Source: Methylibium sp965279545 (GTDB lineage Bacteria > Pseudomonadota > Gammaproteobacteria > Burkholderiales > Burkholderiaceae_C). Taken from it: a stretch of DNA of 64,000 nt. Location of the stretch: assembly GCF_965279545.1 (NCBI RefSeq), contig NZ_OZ257250.1, positions 1,240,001 through 1,304,000 on the forward strand. The letters are read 5' to 3'. The translations under genes were made by a program, and so were the position numbers. Numbering within the stretch: the stretch's first letter is position 1; the number at the start of each line of letters is the position of its first letter. The notes below the pieces were generated by a model. It was given only the letters and a program-made list of their open reading frames with translations, was not told the origin of the DNA and did not search any database. Shown piece by piece: positions 53,894 to 63,304 of this stretch.

Positions 53894-56800
53894 ATGCGCC
53901 TCAACTCGATCAAGCTCTCCGGTTTCAAGTCCTTCGCCGAGCCGACCAACTTCCTGCTGCCCGGCCAGCTCGTCGGCGTGGTCGGCCCGAACGGCTGCGG
54001 CAAGTCCAACATCATGGACGCAGTGCGCTGGGTGCTGGGCGAAAGCAAGGCCTCCGAGCTGCGCGGCGAGTCGATGCAGGACGTGATCTTCAACGGCTCG
54101 GGTCTTCGCAAGCCGGCCAGCCGCTCCAGCGTCGAGCTGGTGTTCGACAACGCCGACGCGCGTGCCGGCGGCTCGTGGAGCCAGTTCGCCGAGATCGCCG
54201 TCAAGCGCGTGCTGACGCGTGACGGCACTTCCAGCTACTACATCAACAACCAGCCGGTGCGCCGCCGCGACGTGCAGGACGTCTTCCTCGGCACCGGCCT
54301 GGGGCCGCGCGCCTACGCCATCATCGGCCAGGGCACGATCTCGCGCATCATCGAATCGAAACCCGAGGAACTGCGGCTCTTTCTCGAAGAGGCCGCCGGC
54401 GTCTCCAAGTACAAGGAGCGCCGCCGCGAGACCGAGAACCGCCTGAAGGACACGCGCGAGAACCTGCAGCGCGTCGACGACATCCTGCGCGAGCTCAATG
54501 CCAACCTCGACAAGCTCGAGAAGCAGGCCGAGGTCGCCTCGCAGTACCGCAGCCTGCAGGAGGCTGGCACGCTGAAGCTGCAGCAGCTGTGGTTCCTGAA
54601 GCACCGCGACGCGGCGGCCGAGGAGGCGCGCGTGCATGCGGCGGTGCTGGAAGCCGCCAACTCGCTGGAGTCCCGGCTGGCCGAGCTGCGCCACGTCGAG
54701 GCCGAGCTGGAGACGGTGCGCCAGGCGCACTACGCGGCGAGCGACGCGCTGCACGTCTCGCAAGGCTCGCTGGCCGAGGCTGCGCTGGAGGTGAGCCGGC
54801 TGGAAGAGCGCATCCGCTACGTGGTCGAGGGCCGCCAGCGCGTCGAGCAGCGCCTGGCCGAGCTGGTCGGACAGAACGCGAGCTGGGACGAGCGCCGCCA
54901 GCAGGCGGTCGGCGAACTCGACGAGATCGCTGCGCAGATCGCGATGGCCGACGAGCAGGCCGAGTTGCTGGCCGCCCGGGCCGAAGAACAGTCCGGCGCC
55001 TTGCCGAATGCGGAGGATGCGGTGCGCACGGCGCAGAACCGCGCGAACGAGCAGCGCGGCAAGGCGGCCCAGGTGCAGCAGCAGATCCAGCTGCTCGCGG
55101 CCGAGTCGCGCAACGTCGAGGAGCAGGGCCGCACGCTCGCTCAGCGCCGCGAGCGCCTGGACGGCGAGCGGCAGACGCTGGCGGCACCGGACGAAGCGCG
55201 GCTCGAGAGCCTGCGCGCCCAGTTGGCCGGCGCCGAAGAGGGCCAGGCCGTCGCCGATGCCCGCGCCGAGGAGCTGACCGAGGCGGTCCCCACGCTCGAC
55301 GAGGAGCGCCGCGGCAAGCAGGCCAATGCCAATGCCGAGGCCGGCAAGCAGGCCGACCTGACGGCCCGCCTGGACGCGCTGCGCGCGCTGCAGGAGAAGG
55401 TGCAGACGGAAGGCAAGCTCAAGCCCTGGCTCGCCAAGCACGGGCTGGCCAGCCTCAGTGGGCTGTGGACCCGGCTGCACATCGAGAGCGGCTGGGAAAC
55501 GGCACTGGAAGCGGCGCTGCGCGAGCGCATCAATGCGCTGGAGGTCGGCCGCATGGAGACGGTGCGCGCCTTCGAGGCCGACGCACCGCCGGCCAAGCTG
55601 GCCTTCTACACGCCGCCCGCCGGCGCGATCGCCAACACGCATGCCACCTTGCCGCGCCTGTCGGACCTGCTGCGCCTGGGCGGGCAGGTCGGCGATGTCG
55701 GGCTGACGGCGCTGCTGAACGACTGGCTCGAAGGGGTCTACACCGCCGCCTCGCTCGACGAGGCGTTGGCCAACCGGGGCAAGCTGACCCACGGCGAAGT
55801 GATCATGACGAAGGCGGGCCACGCGGTCAGCCCGTTCGCGGTGAGCTTCTACGCCCCTGACTCCGAGCAGGCCGGCATGCTGGCGCGCGCGCAGGAGATC
55901 GAGAACCTGGAAAAGCAGACCCGCGCGCAGGCGCTGATCGTCGACGAGTCGCGCGCAAGCCTGGTGCGGGCCGAGGCCGCCTATACCGACGCCTCGGCGC
56001 GCCTTGTCACGGCGCGCCGCGAAGCCGCCGAGGGCCAGACGCGCACCCACCAGCTGCAGGTCGACGTGCTGCGCCTGACCCAGCTCAGCCAGCAGACCAG
56101 CGCGCGGCGCGAACAGATCGAGGCCGAACTGGCCGAGATCGATGCCGGCCTGGAGGAGTTGCAGGAGCGCCGCGTCACCGGCGAGGCGCGCTTCGAGGAA
56201 CTGGACCTGCAGCTCGCGAACGAGCAGGAGCGCCATGCCGAACTCGAAGAGGCGGTGATCCAGGCCGAGCGCAAGCTCTCCGACGCACGCGAGCAGCTGC
56301 GCACGCTCGAGCGAGAGGCCCAGGAGGCGCAGTTCAGCTCGCGCGCCCTGGCGGCGCGGCGCGGCGAACTGCAGCGCTCGATCGAGACCGCTGCCCAGCA
56401 GGTGGCGGCCAACGAGCAGAGTGCGGCCCAGCTGCAGGAAGAACTCGGCCGGCTGACCGATGCCGCCGCCCAGGCCGGCCTGCAGACCGCGCTGGCGCTG
56501 AAGCTCGAGCGCGAGCAGGCGCTGGGCGCGCAGCGCAGCGAGTACGACGACCTCTCTGCCAAATTGCGGCACGCCGACGAACAGCGCCTGGGTTTCGAGC
56601 GCAGCCTCGAGCCACTGCGCGAGAAGATCGGCAAGCTGCAGCTCGAGCAGCAGGCCGCGCAACTCGGTGGTGCGCAATACCTGGAGCAGCTGACCGCGGC
56701 CCAGGTCGACCTCGAAGCGCTCGGCAGGAACATCGAGGACAACAACGTCAAGCTCTACGGCCTGCAGGGCGAGATCGACCGCATCAACCGCGAGGTCGCG

Positions 56801-57421
56801 GCGCTGGGCGCGGTGAACCTCGCCGCGCTCGACGAGCTGACGGCGTCGCGCGAGCGCAAGACCTTTCTCGATGCGCAATCGGCCGATCTGATCGAAGCGA
56901 TGACCACGCTCGAAGACGCGATCCACAAGATCGACCTCGAGACCCGCGACCTGCTCAAGGGCACTTTCGACACCGTCAACGAGCATTTCGGGCGCATGTT
57001 CCCGGAGCTGTTCGGCGGCGGCAACGCCCGGCTGGTGATGACCGGCGACGAGATCCTCGACGCCGGCGTGCAGGTGATGGCCCAGCCGCCCGGCAAGAAG
57101 AATTCCACCATCCACCTGCTGTCGGGCGGCGAGAAGGCACTGACCGCGATCGCGCTGGTGTTCGCGATCTTCCAGTTGAACCCGGCGCCGTTCTGCCTGC
57201 TCGACGAGGTGGACGCCCCGCTCGACGACGCGAACACCGAGCGCTACGCCAAGCTCGTGAAGAGCATGGCGCAGAACACCCAGTTCCTGTTCATCTCGCA
57301 CAACAAGATCGCGATGGAAATGGCCGAGCAGCTGATCGGCGTGACGATGCAGGAGCAGGGCGTCTCGCGCATCGTTGCGGTCGACATGGATGCGGCCGTC
57401 TCGATGGCCGAGGCGGCTTGA
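53894..57421 (+). CDS. smc: Chromosome condensation protein SMC
   Basis: Coiled-coil ATPase that organises the chromosome, 1175 aa. Walker A is GPNGCGKSN at residues 31-39. Long coiled coils (about 170-500 and 650-1020) flank a hinge near 510-640 (KPWLAKHGLASLSGLWTRLH onward). The C-terminal head has the signature LLSGGEKALTAIALVFAIF and the Walker B CLLDEVDAPLDDAN. I start at ATG 53894 (MRLNSIKLSGFKSF); the frame runs open upstream without support. scpA and scpB are not nearby. zipA follows 2 bases after the stop. Confidence 0.97.
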   Translation: MRLNSIKLSGFKSFAEPTNFLLPGQLVGVVGPNGCGKSNIMDAVRWVLGESKASELRGESMQDVIFNGSGLRKPASRSSVELVFDNADARAGGSWSQFAEIAVKRVLTRDGTSSYYINNQPVRRRDVQDVFLGTGLGPRAYAIIGQGTISRIIESKPEELRLFLEEAAGVSKYKERRRETENRLKDTRENLQRVDDILRELNANLDKLEKQAEVASQYRSLQEAGTLKLQQLWFLKHRDAAAEEARVHAAVLEAANSLESRLAELRHVEAELETVRQAHYAASDALHVSQGSLAEAALEVSRLEERIRYVVEGRQRVEQRLAELVGQNASWDERRQQAVGELDEIAAQIAMADEQAELLAARAEEQSGALPNAEDAVRTAQNRANEQRGKAAQVQQQIQLLAAESRNVEEQGRTLAQRRERLDGERQTLAAPDEARLESLRAQLAGAEEGQAVADARAEELTEAVPTLDEERRGKQANANAEAGKQADLTARLDALRALQEKVQTEGKLKPWLAKHGLASLSGLWTRLHIESGWETALEAALRERINALEVGRMETVRAFEADAPPAKLAFYTPPAGAIANTHATLPRLSDLLRLGGQVGDVGLTALLNDWLEGVYTAASLDEALANRGKLTHGEVIMTKAGHAVSPFAVSFYAPDSEQAGMLARAQEIENLEKQTRAQALIVDESRASLVRAEAAYTDASARLVTARREAAEGQTRTHQLQVDVLRLTQLSQQTSARREQIEAELAEIDAGLEELQERRVTGEARFEELDLQLANEQERHAELEEAVIQAERKLSDAREQLRTLEREAQEAQFSSRALAARRGELQRSIETAAQQVAANEQSAAQLQEELGRLTDAAAQAGLQTALALKLEREQALGAQRSEYDDLSAKLRHADEQRLGFERSLEPLREKIGKLQLEQQAAQLGGAQYLEQLTAAQVDLEALGRNIEDNNVKLYGLQGEIDRINREVAALGAVNLAALDELTASRERKTFLDAQSADLIEAMTTLEDAIHKIDLETRDLLKGTFDTVNEHFGRMFPELFGGGNARLVMTGDEILDAGVQVMAQPPGKKNSTIHLLSGGEKALTAIALVFAIFQLNPAPFCLLDEVDAPLDDANTERYAKLVKSMAQNTQFLFISHNKIAMEMAEQLIGVTMQEQGVSRIVAVDMDAAVSMAEAA

Positions 57422-57423
57422 CC

Positions 57424-58491
57424 ATGAGCACGCTTCAGCTCTCTCTCGCGATCCTGGGCGGGCTCGTGCTCGCCGCCGTCGTCGCCCACGGCACCTGGCA
57501 GGCGCGGCGCAACGAGGTCAAGCGCGTGCCGCAGGAGCCGCTGGCGGCGGCGCTGCAGGAGCCGACCTTTGCGCCGGAAACGACGGTACAGACCGAGGAG
57601 CCGGTCGTTGCCGAGGACGAAGACTCCGCACCGCCGCGCCTCGAACCGACGCTGGTGCGGCGCGCCGGCGTCCCGCGCCTGGACGCATTGATCGACGCGA
57701 TCGCCACGCTGACGGTCGACAGCCCGGTCAGCGGCGAGACCGCGATCGCCCACCTGCCACCGGCGCGGCGGGCCGGCAGCAAGCCGCTGCTGGTCGAAGG
57801 CCTGAATGCCGAAACCGGCGAGTGGGAGATGCCGGCTCCCGGTCAGCGCTACGGCGAGTTCCAGGCCGGCGTGCAGCTGGCCAACCGCAGCGGCGCGCTC
57901 AACGAGATCGAGTATTCCGAGTTCGTGCAGAAGGTGCAGGCCTTCGCCGAACCGCTGGGCGCGCTGCCCGACTTTCCCGACATGCTCGACGTGGTCGCCC
58001 GCGCGCGCGAACTCGACGCCTTTGCCGGCCAGCACGATGCGCAACTGGCGCTGCGGCTGGTGTCGCGCGCCGCGGCGTGGTCGCTCGGCTATGTGCAGCA
58101 GCACGCGGCGCGCCATGGCTTCATGGTCGGCGTGCTGCCGGGCCGCCTCGTGCTGGCCAGCGCAGAGGACGCAGCGCCGCCGGTGCTGACGCTGCAGTTC
58201 GACCCGCAGGCCGCGCTGGCCGACGAACCCAGCCAGGCCGCGGTGCGGGAGCTGACGCTGTCCTTCGACGTGCCGCAGACGGCGGCCGACGCTGCTCCGT
58301 TCGAGGCCTGGTGCGCGGCAGGCCAGGCGCTGTCGGCCGAGCTCGACGCCGCGATGTACGACGACGGCGGCCAGCCGCTGCAGCCGGCCGCGTTCGCATC
58401 GATCGGACAGGCGCTCGAGACCCTGTACGCCGCGCTGGCCGAGCGCGACCTCGCCGCCGGCTCGCCGGCCGCCAGGCGGCTGTTCAGTTAG
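57424..58491 (+). CDS. zipA: Cell division protein ZipA homologue
   Basis: FtsZ-tethering inner-membrane protein, 355 aa. One N-terminal helix (about residues 4-22, LQLSLAILGGLVLAAVVAH), a basic stretch QARRNEVKRVP, an acidic/Pro linker (about 30-60) and a C-terminal ZipA domain (about 215-340) with LTLQFDPQAALA and ELTLSFDVPQT. The start ATG 57424 follows smc by 2 bases; a TTG at 57418 overlaps smc and is possible but less likely. Order smc-zipA-ligA is common in Proteobacteria. Confidence 0.85.
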   Translation: MSTLQLSLAILGGLVLAAVVAHGTWQARRNEVKRVPQEPLAAALQEPTFAPETTVQTEEPVVAEDEDSAPPRLEPTLVRRAGVPRLDALIDAIATLTVDSPVSGETAIAHLPPARRAGSKPLLVEGLNAETGEWEMPAPGQRYGEFQAGVQLANRSGALNEIEYSEFVQKVQAFAEPLGALPDFPDMLDVVARARELDAFAGQHDAQLALRLVSRAAAWSLGYVQQHAARHGFMVGVLPGRLVLASAEDAAPPVLTLQFDPQAALADEPSQAAVRELTLSFDVPQTAADAAPFEAWCAAGQALSAELDAAMYDDGGQPLQPAAFASIGQALETLYAALAERDLAAGSPAARRLFS

Positions 58492-58544
58492 CGACAAGGC
58501 CCGCGCGAGCCGGCTTGCGCACCGACCGCATCGACTTCGAGACC

Positions 58545-60605
58545 ATGACCCCGCCGGACGACCCCGCCCGCCAGGCCGCCCAGCTGCGCGCCGAGCTGCA
58601 GCACCACGCCCACCGCTACTACGTGCTCGACGCGCCGGAGATTCCGGACGCCGAATACGATCGCCTGTTCCAGGCGCTGCAGGCGATCGAGGCCGCGCAC
58701 CCCGAGCTGCGCACGCCGGACTCGCCGACCCAGCGCGTGCTCGGCGCGGTGCTCGAAGGGCTGCAACCGGTGCGGCACGCGGTGCCGATGCTGTCGATCC
58801 ACACCGAGACCGACACCAGCCCGGCCGGCGCCGAGGCCTTCGACCAGCGCGTGCGCAAGCTGCTGGCGCTGGGCGAGGCCGCGCCGCCGGTCGACTACAC
58901 CGCCGAGCTCAAGTTCGACGGCCTGGCGATCAGCCTGCGCTACGAACGCGGCGCGCTGGTGCAGGCCGCGACCCGCGGCGACGGCGAGACCGGCGAAGAC
59001 GTGACGCACACCGTGCGCACGATCGCCGGCCTGCCGAAGCGGCTGCGCGGCATCGACGCGGCGGTGCTGGAGGTGCGCGGTGAAGTCTTCATGCGCCGCG
59101 ACGACTTCGAGGCCTTGAACGAACGCCAGCGCGAGCTGATCGCGCAGGGCGCCAAGAACGAGAAGACCTTCGTGAACCCGCGCAATGCCGCCGCCGGCGT
59201 GGTGCGGCAGCTCGACGCCGGCATCGCGGCCAAGCGGCCGCTCAGCTTCTTCGCCTACGGCCTGGGCGAAGTCGACGGCTGGCCGCTGCCGGCGACGCAG
59301 AGCGAACTGCTGCAGGCGCTGCGCCACGCCGGGCTGCCGGTCAACGAAGACGCAGCGGTGGTGCAGGGTGCCGCCGGCCTGGTCGCCTTCCACCAGCGCA
59401 TCGCCGCGCGCCGCGATGCGCTGCCGTTCGACATCGACGGCGTGGTCTACAAGGTCGACCGGCGCGACTGGCAGCAGCAGCTCGGCTTCAAGTCCCGCGA
59501 GCCGCGCTGGGCCGTCGCGCACAAGTACCCGGCGCAGGAGAAGACGACCACGCTGCTCGGCATCGAGGTGCAGGTCGGGCGCACCGGCAAGATGACGCCG
59601 GTCGCCAGGCTGGAGCCGGTCTTCGTCGGCGGCACGACGGTCAGCAACGCGACGCTGCACAATCAGGACGAGATCGACCGCAAGGATGTGCGCATCGGCG
59701 ACACCGTGATCGTGCGCCGCGCCGGCGACGTGATCCCCGAGGTCGTCGGTGTCATCCCCGGCAAGCGCAGCGCCGCCAGCGAGCGCTTCGACCTCTACCA
59801 GCGTCTCGGCGGCAAATGCCCGGTCTGCGGCAGCGACATCGCACGCGAGGAGGGCGAGGTCGACTGGCGTTGTTCGGGCGGCCTGTTCTGCCCGGCGCAG
59901 CGCAAGCAGGCGATGCTGCATTTCGCCGGCCGCCGTGCAATGGACGTCGAGGGCCTGGGCGACAAGCTGGTCGAACAACTGGTCGACGCCGGCATCGTTC
60001 GAACGCTGCCCGACCTGTACAAGCTCGGCATCGCGAACCTGGCTGCGCTGGAGCGCATGGCCGACAAGAGCGCGACCAACCTGGTCACCGCGCTGGAGAA
60101 GAGCAAGCGCACGACGCTGGCGCGTTTCCTGTTCTCGCTGGGCATCCGGCATGTTGGCGAGGCCACGGCCAAGGACCTGGCCCGCCACTTCGGCGCACTC
60201 GACCGCGTGATGGAGGCGAGCGTCGAGCAACTGCTCGAAGTCAACGACGTCGGCCCGGTGGTGGCGCAGAGCATCCGCACCTTCTTCGACCAGCCGCACA
60301 ACCGCGAGGTGGTGGAGCAGCTGCGCGCCGCCGGCATCGCCTGGGACGAGCACGACGGCGAAGCGGACCGCAGCCCCAAGCCGCTGGCCGGCAAGACCTT
60401 CGTGCTGACCGGCACGCTGCCGAGCCTGAGCCGCGATGCAGCGAAGGAACTGATCGAAGCCGCCGGTGGCAAAGTGGCCGGGTCGGTGTCCAAGAAGACC
60501 GACTACGTGGTGGCCGGCGAAGAGGCCGGCAGCAAGCTGGAGAAGGCACGGTCGCTGGGTGTCGCCGTGATCGACGAGGCCGCCTTGCGGGCCCTGCTCC
60601 CTTGA
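58545..60605 (+). CDS. ligA: NAD-dependent DNA ligase
   Basis: Seals nicks using NAD+, 686 aa. Order: Ia region, adenylation domain with the AMP-accepting lysine K123 in ELKFDGLAIS, OB fold (GRTGKMTPVARLEPV), zinc finger with four cysteines (CPVCGSDIA ... WRCSGGLFC), HhH region (GLGDKLVEQLVDAGIV, FSLGIRHVGEATA) and a C-terminal BRCT domain (about 605-686). I start at ATG 58545; the frame is open across zipA in another frame, which is not coding. 53 bases separate it from zipA. Confidence 0.97.
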   Translation: MTPPDDPARQAAQLRAELQHHAHRYYVLDAPEIPDAEYDRLFQALQAIEAAHPELRTPDSPTQRVLGAVLEGLQPVRHAVPMLSIHTETDTSPAGAEAFDQRVRKLLALGEAAPPVDYTAELKFDGLAISLRYERGALVQAATRGDGETGEDVTHTVRTIAGLPKRLRGIDAAVLEVRGEVFMRRDDFEALNERQRELIAQGAKNEKTFVNPRNAAAGVVRQLDAGIAAKRPLSFFAYGLGEVDGWPLPATQSELLQALRHAGLPVNEDAAVVQGAAGLVAFHQRIAARRDALPFDIDGVVYKVDRRDWQQQLGFKSREPRWAVAHKYPAQEKTTTLLGIEVQVGRTGKMTPVARLEPVFVGGTTVSNATLHNQDEIDRKDVRIGDTVIVRRAGDVIPEVVGVIPGKRSAASERFDLYQRLGGKCPVCGSDIAREEGEVDWRCSGGLFCPAQRKQAMLHFAGRRAMDVEGLGDKLVEQLVDAGIVRTLPDLYKLGIANLAALERMADKSATNLVTALEKSKRTTLARFLFSLGIRHVGEATAKDLARHFGALDRVMEASVEQLLEVNDVGPVVAQSIRTFFDQPHNREVVEQLRAAGIAWDEHDGEADRSPKPLAGKTFVLTGTLPSLSRDAAKELIEAAGGKVAGSVSKKTDYVVAGEEAGSKLEKARSLGVAVIDEAALRALLP

Positions 60606-60686
60606 ACCACGCTGGACGCTGGACCGGCCGCGCGTGCATCATTCCCGCCATACCTGCCCGTGCGGTGGGGTGACGAAGGAGCCACC

Positions 60687-61310
60687 ATGGCCGAACCCGA
60701 GACTTCCGGCAAGAGCTGGTGGAGCACCATGCCAGGCCTGCTCACGGCGCTGGCCGGCACCATCACTGCCGTCGGCGGCCTGGTGGCGATCCTGTCGCAG
60801 TCGGGGCTGATCGGTGCCAAGTCCGGCGCCAAGCCTGACGCGGGCGCGTCGACCGCCGGCAAGTCGGTCGAGCCTGTCGGGGCGACGACCCCCCAGGCGG
60901 TTGCCACCCAGAGCAGTCCGGGCGCGGTGCTCACCGGCGCGAGCGCGAGCGCGAACGGGGCGGCGGCGGCTTCGGTGGCGCGCTCGCCGGCGGAAGTGCT
61001 CGCCGGCCTGAAGGCGCACGACTTCAAGGGCCTGGCCGTGACCCACAAGGACGGCAGCGTGGTCGCCCTCGCGCCCGGGGCCGAGGTGGCCGGGGCGGCA
61101 CTGCCGCTGAGCAATGGCCAGAGCGTGCAGTTCGAGCGCATCGTGGCGGTGGAGATCGAGCAGCCCTGGGACGGCAGCGTGACGCTGACGCTGACCAACG
61201 GCCAGAAGCTGGCGACCAGGCTGAACGACTACAACCTCTACGGCAAGAACGACCTCGGCCCCTACCGCGAGTTGCTGTCCAACCTGCGGCGCATCGACTT
61301 CATCCGCTGA
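60687..61310 (+). CDS. Hypothetical single-pass membrane protein
   Basis: 207 aa with one hydrophobic segment near residues 13-35 (MPGLLTALAGTITAVGGLVAIL), preceded by SGKSWWST. An Ala/Ser/Gly-rich linker (about 37-100) leads to a compact C-terminal domain (about 105-207) with NGQSVQFERIVAVEIEQPW and NLRRIDFIR. No family that I recognise; related proteins with the WWSTMPGLLT start occur with various C-terminal domains. It lies 4 bases before def. ATG 60687 follows AAGGAG; an in-frame start 27 bases up is less likely. Confidence 0.7.
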   Translation: MAEPETSGKSWWSTMPGLLTALAGTITAVGGLVAILSQSGLIGAKSGAKPDAGASTAGKSVEPVGATTPQAVATQSSPGAVLTGASASANGAAAASVARSPAEVLAGLKAHDFKGLAVTHKDGSVVALAPGAEVAGAALPLSNGQSVQFERIVAVEIEQPWDGSVTLTLTNGQKLATRLNDYNLYGKNDLGPYRELLSNLRRIDFIR

Positions 61311-61314
61311 CCCG

Positions 61315-61848
61315 ATGGCCCTCCACACCATCCTGAAGATGGGCGATCCCCGCCTGCTGCGCGTCGCGCAGCCGGTGCGCGAGTTCGACACGCCCGAGTT
61401 GCACGCGCTCGTCGCCGACATGTTCGACACCATGGAGGCTGCCAACGGCGCCGGCCTCGCCGCGCCGCAGATCGGCGTCGACCTGCAGCTGGTGATCTTC
61501 GGTTTCACGAGCAGCGAGCGCTATCCGGACGCCCCACCGGTGCCGCGCACGGTGCTGATCAATCCGGTGATCACGCCTCTGTCCGACGAGCAGGAGGACG
61601 GTTGGGAGGGATGCCTGTCGGTACCCGGTCTGCGCGGCGTCGTGCCACGCTGGCAGCGCATCCGCTACACCGGCTTCGACCCGCGGGGGCAGCCGATCGA
61701 CCGCGAGGCCGAGGGCTTCCATGCCCGCGTCGTGCAGCACGAATGCGACCACCTGGCCGGCGTGCTCTACCCGATGCGGGTGCGCGACTTCAGCAAATTC
61801 GGCTACACCGAGGTGCTGTTCCCCGGGCTGGATGCGGCGGACGACTGA
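61315..61848 (+). CDS. def: Peptide deformylase
   Basis: Iron/zinc enzyme removing the N-formyl group from new proteins, 177 aa. The three signature motifs are present: GAGLAAPQI (46-54), EGCLSVPG with metal ligand C100, and QHECDHLAG with H142, E143 and H146. Motif 2 here is EGCLS as in active enzymes. It lies away from the fmt-def locus usual for Proteobacteria (no fmt nearby), so it may be a second deformylase of the cell. Confidence 0.95.
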   Translation: MALHTILKMGDPRLLRVAQPVREFDTPELHALVADMFDTMEAANGAGLAAPQIGVDLQLVIFGFTSSERYPDAPPVPRTVLINPVITPLSDEQEDGWEGCLSVPGLRGVVPRWQRIRYTGFDPRGQPIDREAEGFHARVVQHECDHLAGVLYPMRVRDFSKFGYTEVLFPGLDAADD

Positions 61849-61874
61849 TACGGCAGGCCGGGCGAGAGCCCGCG

Positions 61875-62522
61875 CTACTTCAGCAGCGGCCGCAGCAGCG
61901 GCCACACATTGCCCAGGATGATCGGGTGGGCCGCCTCCTTCGGATGGATGCGGTCGGGCTGGAACAGTTCGGTTGCGTTCGGCGCGTCGCCGACGCCCTT
62001 CAGCAGGAACGGCAGCAGCGCGGTGCCCTCGGCCTTGGCGACCTTGCCGAACAGCGCGGCGAAGTCATCGTTGTACTGGCGGCCGTAGTTCGGCGGCACC
62101 TGCATGCCGATCAGCAGCACCCTGGCACCGGCCGCCTTCGCGGTGTGCGCCATCTCGGCGAGGTTGCGCTCGGTCATGGCGAGCGGCAGGCCGCGCAGCG
62201 CGTCGTTGCCGCCCAGCTCGACGATCACGACGGACGGCCTGTGCTGTCCCAGCAGGGCCGGCAGCCGCGAGCGACCGCCCGCGGTGGTGTCGCCGCTGAC
62301 GCTGGCGTTGACGACCGTGGCCGCGAGCCTTTCCTGAGCGAGCTTCTTCTCCAGCAGCGCCACCCAGCCGCTGCCGCGCTGCAAGCCGTATTCGGCCGAC
62401 AGGCTGTCGCCGACCACCAGCACCACCGGCCTGGCGGTCTGTGCCCGCACCGCCCCGGCCACAAGCCCCGCGGACAGCAACGCCGCAAGCCCCTTGATAC
62501 AGTCCCTGCGACTCACCGTCAT
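61875..62522 (-). CDS. tesA: Secreted SGNH arylesterase/lysophospholipase (TesA-like)
   Basis: SGNH hydrolase, 215 aa, related to E. coli TesA/lysophospholipase L1. A twin-arginine-like signal (SRRDCIKGLAALLSAGLVAG) ends before QTARPVV. Catalytic residues: S40 in VVGDSLSAEYG, Gly/Asn in LGGNDALRG, and Asp/His in FQPDRIHPKEAAH. I chose ATG 62522, which has GAGGAGG eight bases upstream on the minus strand; a TTG at 62537 is possible but overlaps the neighbour's start. Divergent from the ABC gene with 14 bases between starts. Confidence 0.9.
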   Translation of the reverse strand: MTVSRRDCIKGLAALLSAGLVAGAVRAQTARPVVLVVGDSLSAEYGLQRGSGWVALLEKKLAQERLAATVVNASVSGDTTAGGRSRLPALLGQHRPSVVIVELGGNDALRGLPLAMTERNLAEMAHTAKAAGARVLLIGMQVPPNYGRQYNDDFAALFGKVAKAEGTALLPFLLKGVGDAPNATELFQPDRIHPKEAAHPIILGNVWPLLRPLLK

Positions 62523-62536
62523 CCGAACCCTCCTCA

Positions 62537-63211
62537 ATGACCGAAGCGATCATCGCCGTCGAGCACGTCACGAAGCGTGTGCAGGACTCCAGTGGCGAGC
62601 TGACCATCCTCCACGATATCGACTTCTCGCTCGCGGCGCAGGAATCGGTGGCCATCGTCGGAGCGTCGGGCTCGGGCAAGAGCACCTTGCTGGCGATCAT
62701 CGCCGGGCTCGACACGCCGACCGAGGGCACCGTCAGGCTGGCCGGCACCGACCTCTTTCGACTCGACGAGGACGCCCGCGCTGCGGTGCGCGCGGCGCAC
62801 GTGGGCTTCGTTTTCCAGAGTTTCCAGTTGATGGGCAACCTCACCGCGCTGGAGAACGTGATGCTGCCGCTGGAGCTGCAGGGCCGCAGCGACGCCCGGG
62901 CCGCCGCGACCGAGATGCTGGCGCGCGTGGGCCTGGCCGAGCGCTTGGGCCACTACCCGAAGCTGCTGTCGGGCGGCGAACAGCAGCGCGTGGCGCTGGC
63001 GCGGGCCTTCGTCGTCAAGCCCGCCGTGCTGCTGGCCGACGAGCCGACCGGCAGCCTGGACTTCGCGACCGGTGAGAAGGTGATGGGGCTGATGTTCGAA
63101 CTCAACCGCGAGCTGGGCACGACGCTGGTGCTGGTGACGCACGACCAGGGCATCGCGGCGCGCTGCGACCGGCAGGTGAGGATCGAGGCGGGGCAGCTGA
63201 GCCACTCGTGA
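62537..63211 (+). CDS. ybbA: ABC transporter ATP-binding protein (YbbA-like)
   Basis: ATPase subunit of a MacB/LolD-type ABC system, 224 aa. Walker A GASGSGKST (43-51), Q-loop QSFQLMGNLTA, signature LSGGEQQRVALARAF and Walker B LLADEPTGSLD. In E. coli ybbA lies divergent from tesA and is followed by the permease ybbP. Here tesA is in place but the next gene is rlmB, so a partner permease is missing at this locus. The start has no clear ribosome site. Function of the pair is unknown. Confidence 0.92.
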   Translation: MTEAIIAVEHVTKRVQDSSGELTILHDIDFSLAAQESVAIVGASGSGKSTLLAIIAGLDTPTEGTVRLAGTDLFRLDEDARAAVRAAHVGFVFQSFQLMGNLTALENVMLPLELQGRSDARAAATEMLARVGLAERLGHYPKLLSGGEQQRVALARAFVVKPAVLLADEPTGSLDFATGEKVMGLMFELNRELGTTLVLVTHDQGIAARCDRQVRIEAGQLSHS

Positions 63212-63213
63212 GC

Positions 63214-63231
63214 GCGGTCGCGGTCGCGGTC
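63214..63231 (+). repeat. Three-copy GCGGTC tandem repeat
   Basis: GCGGTC repeated three times directly after the ybbA stop, with no gene inside. A short low-complexity tract; likely without function. Confidence 0.5.
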
Positions 63232-63304
63232 GCCGTGGCGAAGCAAGGCACCCGCGGGCACAGCTGCGTCGTGTCTGGGCAAGCCTCCCCCCGATAATCC
63301 CCCG

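Noticed and set aside
53834..57301. Very long open frame on the strand opposite smc
   Set aside because: High-GC shadow: smc has clear SMC motifs in its own frame, and the antisense frame has repetitive Leu/Arg-rich composition with no family pattern.
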